Source: Smithellaceae bacterium
GTDB lineage: Bacteria; Desulfobacterota; Syntrophia; Syntrophales; Smithellaceae
Direction of reading: 5' to 3'
Length of the DNA stretch: 63,892 nt
NCBI GenBank assembly: GCA_028693285.1
Contig: JAQUVQ010000007.1
Coordinates: forward strand, 16,307-80,198
The translations under genes and the position numbers were made by a program. Positions 33,759 through 42,156 of the stretch are shown here, piece after piece (the first letter of the stretch is position 1; each line of letters opens with the position of its first letter). Below the pieces are notes generated by a model, which saw only the letters and a list, made by a program, of their open reading frames with translations, was not told the origin of the DNA and did not search any database.

Positions 33759-35291
33759 ATGACGGAAAAAAAAGAAGACTCCCGGGCGCGGCGCAAAACG
33801 CGCAAAGAATCGATGCAGATGAAGGCCGCCGGCGCGTGGGATATCGCCTTCGACGCGGTCAACAACTTCAGCCTGAACGGCGACGCCAATCAGGCGGCGG
33901 CGATCGCGCTCTATGCCATCCTGTCCGCCATTCCGCTTTTTATTCTAACCCTCATCGCCGCCGGATCCTTCTTCAGTTCCAACACCACTCTTCAGACTGA
34001 CATCATCGGCGCCGTTCAGGGGGTTCATCCCTATTTTTCCGAAGCGCTCCTTCAGCAGGTGGGGCAAATCGAGGGCAAGAGCAAGGTGCTGGGCTGGATC
34101 GGACTTTTGGGCCTCGTCTGGCTGTCGGCCGCGATCTTCAACGCCATCGAATCGGCGCTGAACATCATTTTCCGGTCCCGGCGCAAACGAAATTATTTTG
34201 TCTCCAAACTGATGGCCGTCGCCATGATTCCGGCCGCCTGGCTGATCGGCGGTTTAAGCGTCGTCATTACCTATCTGGCGGCGCTGCTCGCAAAGGAGCC
34301 CTCCGGCTGGGCCGGCGGTGTTCTGTTTTCCCTGACAATGCCGGCGCAAATCGCTCTGCGTTATCTCATTCCCTTTCTGATGGTCGTTCTCCTGGTGACC
34401 TTCGTGTACCGGATCATTCCCACGGCAAAAATCCGTTTTTCCGTGGTTCTGGCCGGCAGCGCGATTTTTGCGTTTCTGGTGGAAATCGCCAAGCAGCTTT
34501 TTACCTGGTACCTGGCCAACTACACCCGCTATAATGTCATCTTCGGCTCCCTCGAAACCGTGGTCATCCTGGTCATCTGGGTTTTTTACGTGGCGCTGAT
34601 TTTTCTGTTTTGCGCGGAAATCATGTCTTCCTTCGAGCGGCGCGACATGCTGCTTTTGGAAAAAGCCCTGCTTAAACCTCATGATTCTCTCCTGAAGGTG
34701 GATGCGCGCCTTTTCCAGAAATTCGGCCGCGTTTACAAACGGGACGAAGTGGTTTTCCGGGAAAATGATTCCGGCTGCGAGATGTTTTACGTGCTTTCAG
34801 GGCGCATCCGCCTGGAGCGTTCCGACGGCCATGTTAAAAAAACGCTGGCGGAAATGGGGCCGGGGCAGTACTTCGGTGAAATGGCGGCGCTCATCGACGT
34901 CCGAAGAACCGCGACGGCGCGGGCGCTGGAAGACAGCCACCTGGCCGTGATCGACGACCGGACCTTCCAGAGCCTGATTGGCGAAAGCCGGGAGGCGGCG
35001 CTGGCCATGCTGCGCGAATTTGCCGCGCGCCTGAAAAATTCCAACACAACGCTGGAAGAATTTACGCATCGAAGAACGCAGATGCTCATCCTCATGCAAA
35101 TCCTCGAGCACCCGGAAGACGCCGTCGACGATCATATTCGTCAGATTTCCCGGCTGACCCGAAAAGAGCCGGATCAAATCGGAGAAATCATGCGGGACCT
35201 ATCCGACCGGGGCATTCTGACGGGCGAAGGCGATCAGGCGCCCAGGATCAACCACGACAAAATGTGGTCCATGCTGGACTCCGGAACCTGA
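33759..35291 (+). CDS. YihY/BrkB membrane protein fused to a cyclic-nucleotide-binding module
   Basis: A 510-residue fusion. Residues about 30-300 form the six-helix YihY/BrkB (formerly 'RNase BN') domain, with QAAAIALYAILSAIPLF near the start and GSLETVVILVIWVFYVALI near the end. Residues about 325-430 are a cyclic-nucleotide-binding beta barrel with GRIRLERSDG and the FGEMAALIDVRRTATARA phosphate-binding cassette. The last 80 residues are helical and could form a winged helix. The cassette retains the Gly-Glu and the Arg-Thr-Ala expected for cAMP/cGMP binding, so second-messenger control of a membrane protein is inferred. The transport substrate is unknown. Confidence 0.88.
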   Translation: MTEKKEDSRARRKTRKESMQMKAAGAWDIAFDAVNNFSLNGDANQAAAIALYAILSAIPLFILTLIAAGSFFSSNTTLQTDIIGAVQGVHPYFSEALLQQVGQIEGKSKVLGWIGLLGLVWLSAAIFNAIESALNIIFRSRRKRNYFVSKLMAVAMIPAAWLIGGLSVVITYLAALLAKEPSGWAGGVLFSLTMPAQIALRYLIPFLMVVLLVTFVYRIIPTAKIRFSVVLAGSAIFAFLVEIAKQLFTWYLANYTRYNVIFGSLETVVILVIWVFYVALIFLFCAEIMSSFERRDMLLLEKALLKPHDSLLKVDARLFQKFGRVYKRDEVVFRENDSGCEMFYVLSGRIRLERSDGHVKKTLAEMGPGQYFGEMAALIDVRRTATARALEDSHLAVIDDRTFQSLIGESREAALAMLREFAARLKNSNTTLEEFTHRRTQMLILMQILEHPEDAVDDHIRQISRLTRKEPDQIGEIMRDLSDRGILTGEGDQAPRINHDKMWSMLDSGT

Positions 35292-35329
35292 AAAATCTCG
35301 TTTCCGGGCGCATCAAAGGAGGAATGAAA

Positions 35330-37090
35330 ATGATCCTGCAGCCGCGGACAGACCATCGACTCTGGCCTTTCATCCTTTGCCTTGTCCTCCTGTGGGCGCT
35401 CACCGCGCAGGCCCGGGAAGCGCCGCCCGTCCGAGTCGGCAACGCCGTCCCCGCCGTCGAAATCGCCCCGCGGGCCGAATATCTGCTCGATTACTCCGAC
35501 CACCTGCGGTATCGCGACATCGCAGAGGGCAGGCTGCCCTTTCAGCGCCACGAGAAATATTCTTTTCAGTTCAGCTTTAAAAGAGCGACGCTTTGGTTCA
35601 AATGCCGCATCGCTCCCGCCGATTCCGGGGATGACGAACCGCTGGCCAGCCGCCGCTCCTTTCTGGTTTTCGACAATGCCGCCCTGGGCGCCATCACGCT
35701 CTATGTTCCGGTCATCAAAGACGGCCGGCCCGATTTCATCGAAATGGACGGCGGATGGCAGCAGGGGAAAAAGAGCCGGGAATTTCCTTTCCTTTATCCG
35801 ACCTTCGTCCTGCCCGAAAACCTGGATGCCTCCCGTCCGGTCGTTGTTCGAGTCGCCACCCCCTACGCGCTGCAGTTTCGCGCAACGCTTTATACCATCG
35901 ACGCTTTCCGGAAAACCAGTTTTGTCCTCTTTCTGATCGTCGGATTTTTCGCCGGCATCCTCGTCGCCATGATCCTCTACAATCTGGCCCTGTATCTGTT
36001 CATCCGCGACCGTCAGTACCTCTACTACATCACCTATATCGGTTTCTTGCTGCTTTGGCAGTGCGTGCTCGTCGGACTTTTCCGGTATATCTGGCCGCCC
36101 CTGGGCGAATTTCTGATGTCCGGCATCGCGCTGTTCGCGGCCCTGATGATGATTTTTGCCGTTTCTTTCGGCATTGTCTTTCTCAACACACCGAAAACGG
36201 CTCCCCGCCACGACAAACTGCTCAAGGGCCTGGCGGTTTTCATGGGGTCGATCATTTTGATGGTTTTGTTGAGACAATTATGGCTCAGCAATCTTCTGTC
36301 CTACCTTTCGGGACAGGTGGTCACCGTTGTGCTTTTCACGGCCGCCCTTTCGTCTTTGCGCTCCGGCTTTAGGCCGGCCCTGTTTTACCTCATCGCCTTC
36401 GGCGTCTTTCTGCTGGCCGCTTTTGTCTTCTTTTTCAAATTTTACGGCCTGATCCCCAACAACACCTTCACCATGCACATCGTCATTTTCGGCAGCGCCG
36501 CGGAAGCCATCCTCCTGTCGTTTGCGCTGGGCTACCGCATCCGCATCATGCAGGAGGAAGAAGAACAGCTGCGTGAGCGGGAACGAGACCTCGAGGCGAT
36601 CAGCGTGACGGATGAACTGACGGGGCTTTTCAACCGGCGTTTTTTGAATCCGGCCTTGGTGAAAAAAACGGCGGCGGCGCGGCGCAGCGGCACGCGACTG
36701 TCCCTGTTGATGCTGGATGTCGATCATTTCAAGGATTTCAACGATACCTACGGGCACCCGGAAGGCGACAAGGTCCTGGCGGCCCTGGGCCGGCTGCTGG
36801 TTCAGACCCTGCGGGAAGAAGATATCGCCTGCCGTTACGGCGGAGAGGAGTTCGTGGTCATTCTCCACAACACCGACATTCGGGCCGCGTTGGAAGTCGC
36901 CGAGCGCATTCGGGCCGGTTTTGAAAAAATATCCTTTCAGCCCGGACTGAGCAGGGAGATTCACGCCACCATCAGCATCGGCGCAGCTGAATTGCTGACC
37001 GACGAAAATCCCGAAGGGCTTATCTCCCGCGCCGATCAGGCCATGTACCAGGCCAAGCAGACCGGCCGCAACCGGATTTGCCGCGCCTGA
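35330..37090 (+). CDS. 7TM-DISM diguanylate cyclase
   Basis: About 586 residues with a signal peptide, a periplasmic 7TMR-DISMED2-type beta domain (about 30-190), seven transmembrane helices (about 200-410), a short coiled coil (QEEEEQLRERERDLEAI) and a GGDEF domain. The active motif is GGEEF (504-508), with the inhibitory I-site REED five residues upstream, and DVDHFKDFNDTYGH is intact, so it should make c-di-GMP with product feedback. The ATG at 35330 has AGGAGG at 7 bases; two in-frame ATGs upstream are less well placed. The periplasmic module probably senses a carbohydrate-like ligand. Confidence 0.93.
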   Translation: MILQPRTDHRLWPFILCLVLLWALTAQAREAPPVRVGNAVPAVEIAPRAEYLLDYSDHLRYRDIAEGRLPFQRHEKYSFQFSFKRATLWFKCRIAPADSGDDEPLASRRSFLVFDNAALGAITLYVPVIKDGRPDFIEMDGGWQQGKKSREFPFLYPTFVLPENLDASRPVVVRVATPYALQFRATLYTIDAFRKTSFVLFLIVGFFAGILVAMILYNLALYLFIRDRQYLYYITYIGFLLLWQCVLVGLFRYIWPPLGEFLMSGIALFAALMMIFAVSFGIVFLNTPKTAPRHDKLLKGLAVFMGSIILMVLLRQLWLSNLLSYLSGQVVTVVLFTAALSSLRSGFRPALFYLIAFGVFLLAAFVFFFKFYGLIPNNTFTMHIVIFGSAAEAILLSFALGYRIRIMQEEEEQLRERERDLEAISVTDELTGLFNRRFLNPALVKKTAAARRSGTRLSLLMLDVDHFKDFNDTYGHPEGDKVLAALGRLLVQTLREEDIACRYGGEEFVVILHNTDIRAALEVAERIRAGFEKISFQPGLSREIHATISIGAAELLTDENPEGLISRADQAMYQAKQTGRNRICRA

Positions 37091-37113
37091 AACAAAGCGC
37101 GGTAAAGAAGCTC

Positions 37114-37141
37114 GCAGGGAACGGTCGCGACCGTTCCCTGC
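37114..37141. repeat. perfect 28-bp palindrome, GAACGGT family
   Basis: The half GCAGGGAACGGTCG is followed by its exact reverse complement. It is the best-preserved copy of a small family in this window and lacks a T-run, so it is not an ordinary terminator. Confidence 0.8.
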
Positions 37142-37143
37142 TG

Positions 37144-37206
37144 ACTCGTCACTCATCGATCATTGCTTGCTTCTTTGCCATCCACCATTCACCATTCACC
37201 ATCAAC
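37144..37206. repeat. intergenic 7-bp-period repeat
   Basis: About nine degenerate heptamers (ACTCGTC, ACTCATC, GATCATT, GCTTGCT ... CATCCAC, CATTCAC, CATTCAC, CATCAAC) ending in TATT. The same order of ACTCATC-like then ACCATTC-like units occurs on the minus strand near 48340. Confidence 0.75.
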
Positions 37207-37236
37207 TATTTATATGGTCCCTCATTTTCTAACGGC

Positions 37237-37267
37237 TTGACACGGAAGCCATTGTTTGAAATATACT
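37237..37267 (+). promoter_or_regulatory. possible promoter for the Zn dehydrogenase gene
   Basis: TTGACA (37237-37242) and TATACT (37262-37267) separated by 19 bp, longer than optimal. It is placed 29 bases before the ATG at 37296. Confidence 0.4.
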
Positions 37268-37295
37268 TTCAAAACTCAAATCTCCGGAGGGCAAC

Positions 37296-38315
37296 ATGAA
37301 AGCAGCAGTCCTGCACGGCGTGAGGGATATTCGAATCCAAACCGTTCCCGATCCCGTCTGCGCTCCCCACGGCGTCATTGTCAAAGTCAACGCCTGCGGC
37401 GTATGCGGTTCCGACCTGCACTGGTACAAAGAGAATGGCCATGAAGGCGCCATCTTCGGCCATGAATTCAGCGGCGATATTGTAGAAGTCGGCAAGAACG
37501 TTCAGGGAATCGCCGCCGGCACGCGCTGCACGGCAGTCGGCTTTTCTCCTTGCGGCAAATGCTTCTGGTGCAAACAGGGAAAGATGCACCGCTGCTCGGA
37601 CATGGCGCTTCTGGGATACCAGTTTCCCGGCGCGATGGCCGAATATGTTCACGTGCCGTTCGCGATCCCGGGCCGCAGCGTTTTCCCGCTGCCCGAAGAG
37701 CTCTCGTATGAAGACGGGGCATCGGTCGAGCCTCTTTCCATTTCCTGCTTTTCCGTCAACCGCGGCCAGCCAAAACCATCGGACATCGTGGCGGTCATCG
37801 GCCTGGGCGTCATCGGACTCTACGCCGTTCAGATCCTCAAGGCTCTGGGCGTAGAAAAGGTTCTGGCCGCCGGACGAAGGCCGTCGCGTCTGGCCGCGGC
37901 AAAGCGCTTCGGCGCACATCCGGTCATCGACGCGGCTGCCGAAGACACGCTGCAGGCCGTCATGCAGGCGACGGATCAACTGGGCGTCAATACCGTCCTC
38001 GAATGCGCTGGAAATCAGACCACTTTCGATCAGGCCGTCGCCATGGCGCGCGGCGGCGGCAAAATTCTGCTGGTCGGCATTTACGAAGAGGCGCTCCACT
38101 GGCAGCCCCTGTCCGTCATCGGAAAAAACCTGACGCTGGTGGGCTGCCTGGGCGGCAATTTCCCGGCGGTCATCGAACTGCTGAAAACCAAAAAAGTCAG
38201 CACCGAGAACATTGTCTCGCACCGCTTTGGGCTGGATCAGGCGGCGGAAGCTTTCCGCGCCCAGCTTCAGGACCCCGCCGCCGTCAAGGTCATGATTATG
38301 CCTCAAGAAAGGTGA
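37296..38315 (+). CDS. zinc-dependent medium-chain dehydrogenase
   Basis: A 339-residue NAD(P)-dependent alcohol/sugar dehydrogenase of the medium-chain family. Catalytic zinc ligands are Cys37 (GVCGSD) and His56-Glu57 (FGHEFSG). The structural zinc site is Cys86, Cys89, Cys92 and Cys100 (SPCGKCFWCKQGKMHRC). The nucleotide fold has VIGLGVIGLYAVQ. It resembles sorbitol/threonine dehydrogenases or zinc-binding alcohol dehydrogenases; the substrate cannot be told. CGGAGG precedes the ATG. The next gene begins 3 bases after its stop, so it leads an operon with a transglutaminase-like protein and a GlcD-like oxidase. Confidence 0.92.
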   Translation: MKAAVLHGVRDIRIQTVPDPVCAPHGVIVKVNACGVCGSDLHWYKENGHEGAIFGHEFSGDIVEVGKNVQGIAAGTRCTAVGFSPCGKCFWCKQGKMHRCSDMALLGYQFPGAMAEYVHVPFAIPGRSVFPLPEELSYEDGASVEPLSISCFSVNRGQPKPSDIVAVIGLGVIGLYAVQILKALGVEKVLAAGRRPSRLAAAKRFGAHPVIDAAAEDTLQAVMQATDQLGVNTVLECAGNQTTFDQAVAMARGGGKILLVGIYEEALHWQPLSVIGKNLTLVGCLGGNFPAVIELLKTKKVSTENIVSHRFGLDQAAEAFRAQLQDPAAVKVMIMPQER

Positions 38316-38318
38316 ACT

Positions 38319-39014
38319 ATGCCGGAATCCTGTTTGGCGCATACGGAATTCATCGAGCGGGACGCCCCCGCAATTGCCGCTTTCGCTAAAAAAGCCGCCG
38401 CGGGCGCTGCGACGCCCCGGGAAAAAGCCGTCAAGCTCTTCTACGCCGTCCGCGACGGCATCTATTACGACCCCTACCGGATCGATCCCCGGCGCGAAGC
38501 GTTCCGGGCAACCACCATCCTTCGCCAGGGATACGGATACTGCGTGACCAAAGCGGTTCTGCTGGCCGCGCTGATGCGGTCGCAGGGCATTGCCTGCCGA
38601 ATCCATCTCGCCGATGTCCGCAATCACCTCACCACAAAGCGCCTCAAAGAAATGATGAAGACGGACATTTTTTACAATCACGGCTACAACGACGTTTGGC
38701 TGGACGGCCGCTGGCTGAAAGTGACGCCGACCTTCAACCTGTCGCTATGTGAAAAATTCAAAGTCAAGCCGCTCGACTGGGACGGACAATCCGACGCCGT
38801 GCTTCATCCCTTTGACATGGAGGGACGGCGGCACATGGAATACATCCATGACCGCGGCTCCTTTGACGATCTGCCCTTTGACTTCCTCGTCGAAACCTTC
38901 ATCACGCGCTACGGCGGCTCGATCGAGGAATTTCAGCGTCAGACGGCCAAAACCGGCCGGTTTGAAGAAGAAGCCGAGGGCGAGGCCAAGAAAGTATCCG
39001 GAAAATCCGTATGA
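38319..39014 (+). CDS. transglutaminase-like cysteine protein
   Basis: A 231-residue cytoplasmic protein with a transglutaminase-core fold. The catalytic Cys is in RQGYGYCVTKAVLLAAL (Cys75) and the His in FYNHGYNDVWLDG (His121). Where most members have an Asp in a VDPT segment, this protein has LKVTPTFN, so the third triad residue appears to be missing or moved. It could be a protease, a peptidase or a non-catalytic version. It overlaps the downstream oxidase by 4 bases (ATGA), so it belongs to the same operon and may process a product of that pathway. Confidence 0.85.
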   Translation: MPESCLAHTEFIERDAPAIAAFAKKAAAGAATPREKAVKLFYAVRDGIYYDPYRIDPRREAFRATTILRQGYGYCVTKAVLLAALMRSQGIACRIHLADVRNHLTTKRLKEMMKTDIFYNHGYNDVWLDGRWLKVTPTFNLSLCEKFKVKPLDWDGQSDAVLHPFDMEGRRHMEYIHDRGSFDDLPFDFLVETFITRYGGSIEEFQRQTAKTGRFEEEAEGEAKKVSGKSV

Positions 39015-40378
39015 CCACAGAGGCTGATCTCTCCGAACTGAAAGCCATTCTGGACGAACGCCGCGTCTCCGCGGGTCAATCCGTGCGCCATCTTCATTCC
39101 CGTGACGAATCCTTTCACTCGCCTTCCCTTCCGGAGGTTGTCGTGTGGCCCCGCTCCACCGAAGAAGTCAGCCGTCTGGTCCGCTGGGCCTGCCGGAAGA
39201 AAGTCCCCGTGACAGCCTGGGGCGCGGGAACCAGCCTGGAGGGAAATCCCATTCCCGTCCGCGGCGGCATGGTCATGGATTTCAGCGAAATGAACCGCGT
39301 CCTGGCGCTGCTCGCGGAGGACTTTCAGGCGGATGTTCAGCCCGGCGTCGTTTACAAGGAGCTCAACCGGCAGCTCGCCCGCGAAGGTCTCTTCTTTCCG
39401 CCCGATCCGGGCGCGGCGGCCACCATCGGCGGCATGATCGGCAACAACGCCAGCGGCATCCGGTCGGTGCGCTACGGAGCAACAAAGGATTACGTCATGC
39501 GCCTGACCGTCGTTTTGCCGGGAGGCGATGTCATTCACGCGGGCAACCGCGCGCGCAAAAGTTCGTCGGGCTACAATCTGGCCGCTCTCTTTACCGGATC
39601 GGAAGGAACGCTGGGCATCATCACGGAAGCCACGCTGAAGCTTGCCGGTCTGCCGGTGAACTTCATGGCCGTCCGGGCAACCTTCCCGGCCGTCCGCCGG
39701 GCGACCGACACGGTGTACGCGATCATGCGCGCGGGCCTGTCGCCCGTCGCCATGGAATTTCTGGACGCCAATGTCGTGCACGCGCTCAACGCCGACCGGG
39801 GACTGACGCTGGAGGAAAATCCCACGCTGCTGATGGAGTTTTCCGGATACAGCGAACAGGGGCTCAGCGAAGAAATGAGCTTTGTGGAAGAGATCTGCTT
39901 TGCCAAAGGCGCGCTTTCGCTCGACCGCGGGATCGGCGCGGAGGAAAGGGCCCGCCTCTGGGAAATCCGCCATCAGACCTACGAATCCGTCAAGCGCTGC
40001 CACATCGGCCTTTCCCCGCTGATCATGGACGTGGCGGTGCCCCTGTCCCGCTACGGCGAGATGGTGGAATTCAGCAAGCAGGAAGTGCGGGACCTGACAG
40101 CCTACCTCTTCGGCCATGCCGGGGACGGCAACATTCATGTCCATGTCATGGACAATCCGCAGGATCCCAAGCGCTGGGCCCGCGTGGAAGAAGCCAGCCG
40201 CAGCATCGTCATGAAAGCGCTGGAGTTCGAAGGCACCTGCACCGGCGAGCACGGCGTCGGCATCGGCAAAAGCCGCTTCATGGAGAGGGAGCACGGGGCA
40301 AGTCTGATTCTCATGAAGCGGCTGAAAGGACTGCTCGACCCGGAAAACCTTCTCAATCCCGGAAAATTTTTTCTCTGA
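39011..40378 (+). CDS. FAD-binding GlcD-type oxidoreductase
   Basis: A 455-residue FAD-dependent 2-hydroxyacid dehydrogenase of the GlcD/D-lactate dehydrogenase family. The FAD_binding_4 domain spans about 40-220 with WGAGTSLEGNPIPVRGG, PPDPGAAATIGGMIGNNASG and FTGSEGTLGIITEATL. The C-terminal FAD-oxidase domain ends with FGHAGDGNIHVHVMDN and CTGEHGVGIGKSRFM. It oxidises an alpha-hydroxyacid such as D-lactate or glycolate and passes electrons to a partner not seen here (no GlcE/GlcF genes adjacent). It is the third gene of the dehydrogenase operon. Confidence 0.93.
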   Translation: MTTEADLSELKAILDERRVSAGQSVRHLHSRDESFHSPSLPEVVVWPRSTEEVSRLVRWACRKKVPVTAWGAGTSLEGNPIPVRGGMVMDFSEMNRVLALLAEDFQADVQPGVVYKELNRQLAREGLFFPPDPGAAATIGGMIGNNASGIRSVRYGATKDYVMRLTVVLPGGDVIHAGNRARKSSSGYNLAALFTGSEGTLGIITEATLKLAGLPVNFMAVRATFPAVRRATDTVYAIMRAGLSPVAMEFLDANVVHALNADRGLTLEENPTLLMEFSGYSEQGLSEEMSFVEEICFAKGALSLDRGIGAEERARLWEIRHQTYESVKRCHIGLSPLIMDVAVPLSRYGEMVEFSKQEVRDLTAYLFGHAGDGNIHVHVMDNPQDPKRWARVEEASRSIVMKALEFEGTCTGEHGVGIGKSRFMEREHGASLILMKRLKGLLDPENLLNPGKFFL

Positions 40379-40418
40379 TCCAAACCCGCCGGAAAGGCCG
40401 TCAAGGGAGCTTCCCGCC

Positions 40419-41312
40419 ATGGAAAACATCATCTACAGGGGCGTGCTGACCAAAACCGCTGAACGGTCTTTCCTGGCCGGAGACAACGGCATCCGGCATC
40501 TGGAAGACGAAAAAATCTGGAGCGGGTATTTGACGCACTGGAGCGGAAAAAAGGTATGCGCCCGCAGGCTGCCGCAGAAAGATTATGATACGGGAAGGCC
40601 CCTCCTCATCCTGTGGCCCGACGAGCCCGCGCTCACGCCGCCCTTCGTCGAGATCTACTTCAATGAGCGGCTCGTGAAATACCCCTTGTCGTTTCTGGGG
40701 CATCTGGCCGTTTTGGCAGACGGGAAAGTCTTCAACTTTTCGCACTGGATGAACGAGAACGAGGCCATGAATCCGGAAGAATATTTTTTCCGGCCGGCGC
40801 TGGGCGAATTCGCCCCGGATCCGGCGAGCGGACGCGACAACACGGAGAATCCCCAAAGGCCTTACTACGACAAGTTCGGCAGGCTTTTCATGCGGACGAT
40901 TCATGTGCTGAGGATTTCCGGCCTCGACACGCGAAGGCTATCCGGATTTTTTTTCGCCGAACTTGAAAAAATCCGCGGCACGCCGACCGATCCGAAAGAG
41001 CCCGGCAAGTACCGGGACTTTCACATCCTGACCCGAAGCTGCGCCACGATCATTCGGGACGGATTTCATAGCCTGGGATTTGAGAAGATCCGCGGCGTCT
41101 TCCCCCGGGATCTGTTCGTCAGCATGGCTTATTTCTTCTTAAAACAGCATCGGCTGCCGAACGCACAGGCTTCCCTTCATACGCTCCGGCAGCTTCAGGT
41201 TCCCGAGGCCGCCCCCAGCGCGATGCCGCCGTTGTTGAATCCACGAAACAGGTTCAGGTTCAGAACTCTCAGAAAAAATATAATGCCGGATACCCCCGGC
41301 ATCTATGGTTGA
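40419..41312 (+). CDS. conserved hypothetical protein
   Basis: A 297-residue soluble protein of no family I can name. It has no signal peptide or membrane segment. Aromatic and charged motifs occur (IWSGYLTHWSGKKV, LILWPDEPALTPPFVEIYFNERLVKYPLSFLGH, HILTRSCATIIRDGF). The FNERLVKYPLSFLGHLAV region and a later YRDFHILTRSCATIIRDG segment with Cys give it a faint resemblance to DUF4105-like cysteine proteins, but this is not secure. It follows the oxidase by 40 bases and may be part of that operon. Codon use is like that of its neighbours, so it is likely a real gene. Confidence 0.75.
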   Translation: MENIIYRGVLTKTAERSFLAGDNGIRHLEDEKIWSGYLTHWSGKKVCARRLPQKDYDTGRPLLILWPDEPALTPPFVEIYFNERLVKYPLSFLGHLAVLADGKVFNFSHWMNENEAMNPEEYFFRPALGEFAPDPASGRDNTENPQRPYYDKFGRLFMRTIHVLRISGLDTRRLSGFFFAELEKIRGTPTDPKEPGKYRDFHILTRSCATIIRDGFHSLGFEKIRGVFPRDLFVSMAYFFLKQHRLPNAQASLHTLRQLQVPEAAPSAMPPLLNPRNRFRFRTLRKNIMPDTPGIYG

Positions 41313-41354
41313 TCCTCCGGCCAGGGGCTTCCATTCTGAACGCATCGGGAGTAT

Positions 41355-42074
41355 ATGGCAGTGAAACAATCCGGTAAAAAAGCAGAAAGGGAGGCTCTTG
41401 TGGAAAACAGGCAGAAGGAAGGATTGGAAGTCAGTCGACGGGAAATGCTGATCTTGTCCAGCGGCTTTGTCACGGCCCTCATGCTTGGGAATATGCCGGG
41501 GGCCGGGCTCAGCCACGCAGCGGAAATAAAATTTCCGGAAGGGAAATGCACAGGCAAAATGGAAAAGAAAGTATTGGTCGCGTACGCCAGCAAGTACGGT
41601 TCAACCGGGGGAGTCGCCGATGCCGTCGCGAAAGAGCTTTGCGCCAAAGGCGTAAGCGCCGACGTGACTTTGATCAGGAATGCCCGCAACATCGGGTCCT
41701 ATCAGGGCGTGGTCGTCGGGAGCGCCATCTACATGGGCAAGTGGATGCCGGAAGCAGTGGATTTCGTCAAAAAGAACAAAGAAGCTTTGCGGCGGGTGCC
41801 GGTCGCCTATTTCCTCGTGTGCATGACGCTTGCCAGACCGACTGATCAGAAACGGGCCGAAGTGCTGGCCTATATGGACCCCGTCCTGCAGGAAGTGCCG
41901 GAAATAAAACCTGTCGGCCTTGGAACATTTGCCGGCGCGATGCATTACGGCAACCTGTCCTGGATCTACAAAAAGATTTTGCAGTCCAAGGGAACCCCCG
42001 AGGGAGATTACCGCGACTGGAATGCCCTCCGTTCCTGGGCGCAAGAACCGGTGTATGCCAAATTTTTCCGGTAA
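41355..42074 (+). CDS. exported flavodoxin-domain protein (HemG-like)
   Basis: A 239-residue protein with a twin-arginine-type signal (SRREMLILSSGFVTALMLG, about 28-46) and a flavodoxin domain from residue 70. The FMN phosphate loop is visible in YASKYGSTGGVADAVA, and GSAIYMGKWMPEA and GTFAGAMHYGNLSW match the flavodoxin_5/protoporphyrinogen-oxidase (HemG) group. Export by the Tat system would deliver a folded flavoprotein to the periplasm, unusual for HemG, which faces the cytoplasm. A role in periplasmic electron transfer is inferred. Confidence 0.85.
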   Translation: MAVKQSGKKAEREALVENRQKEGLEVSRREMLILSSGFVTALMLGNMPGAGLSHAAEIKFPEGKCTGKMEKKVLVAYASKYGSTGGVADAVAKELCAKGVSADVTLIRNARNIGSYQGVVVGSAIYMGKWMPEAVDFVKKNKEALRRVPVAYFLVCMTLARPTDQKRAEVLAYMDPVLQEVPEIKPVGLGTFAGAMHYGNLSWIYKKILQSKGTPEGDYRDWNALRSWAQEPVYAKFFR

Positions 42075-42156
42075 AAAATCCCGAAGCCGGTAAATGCCGG
42101 ATCATAACCGGTTCAGCCAAGGCCACAAAGGCTCTGATTCCGCCGTGAGAAACCTG

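Noticed and set aside
37144..37206. Possible CRISPR-like array
   Set aside because: The units are 7 bp with no spacers and no cas genes nearby.
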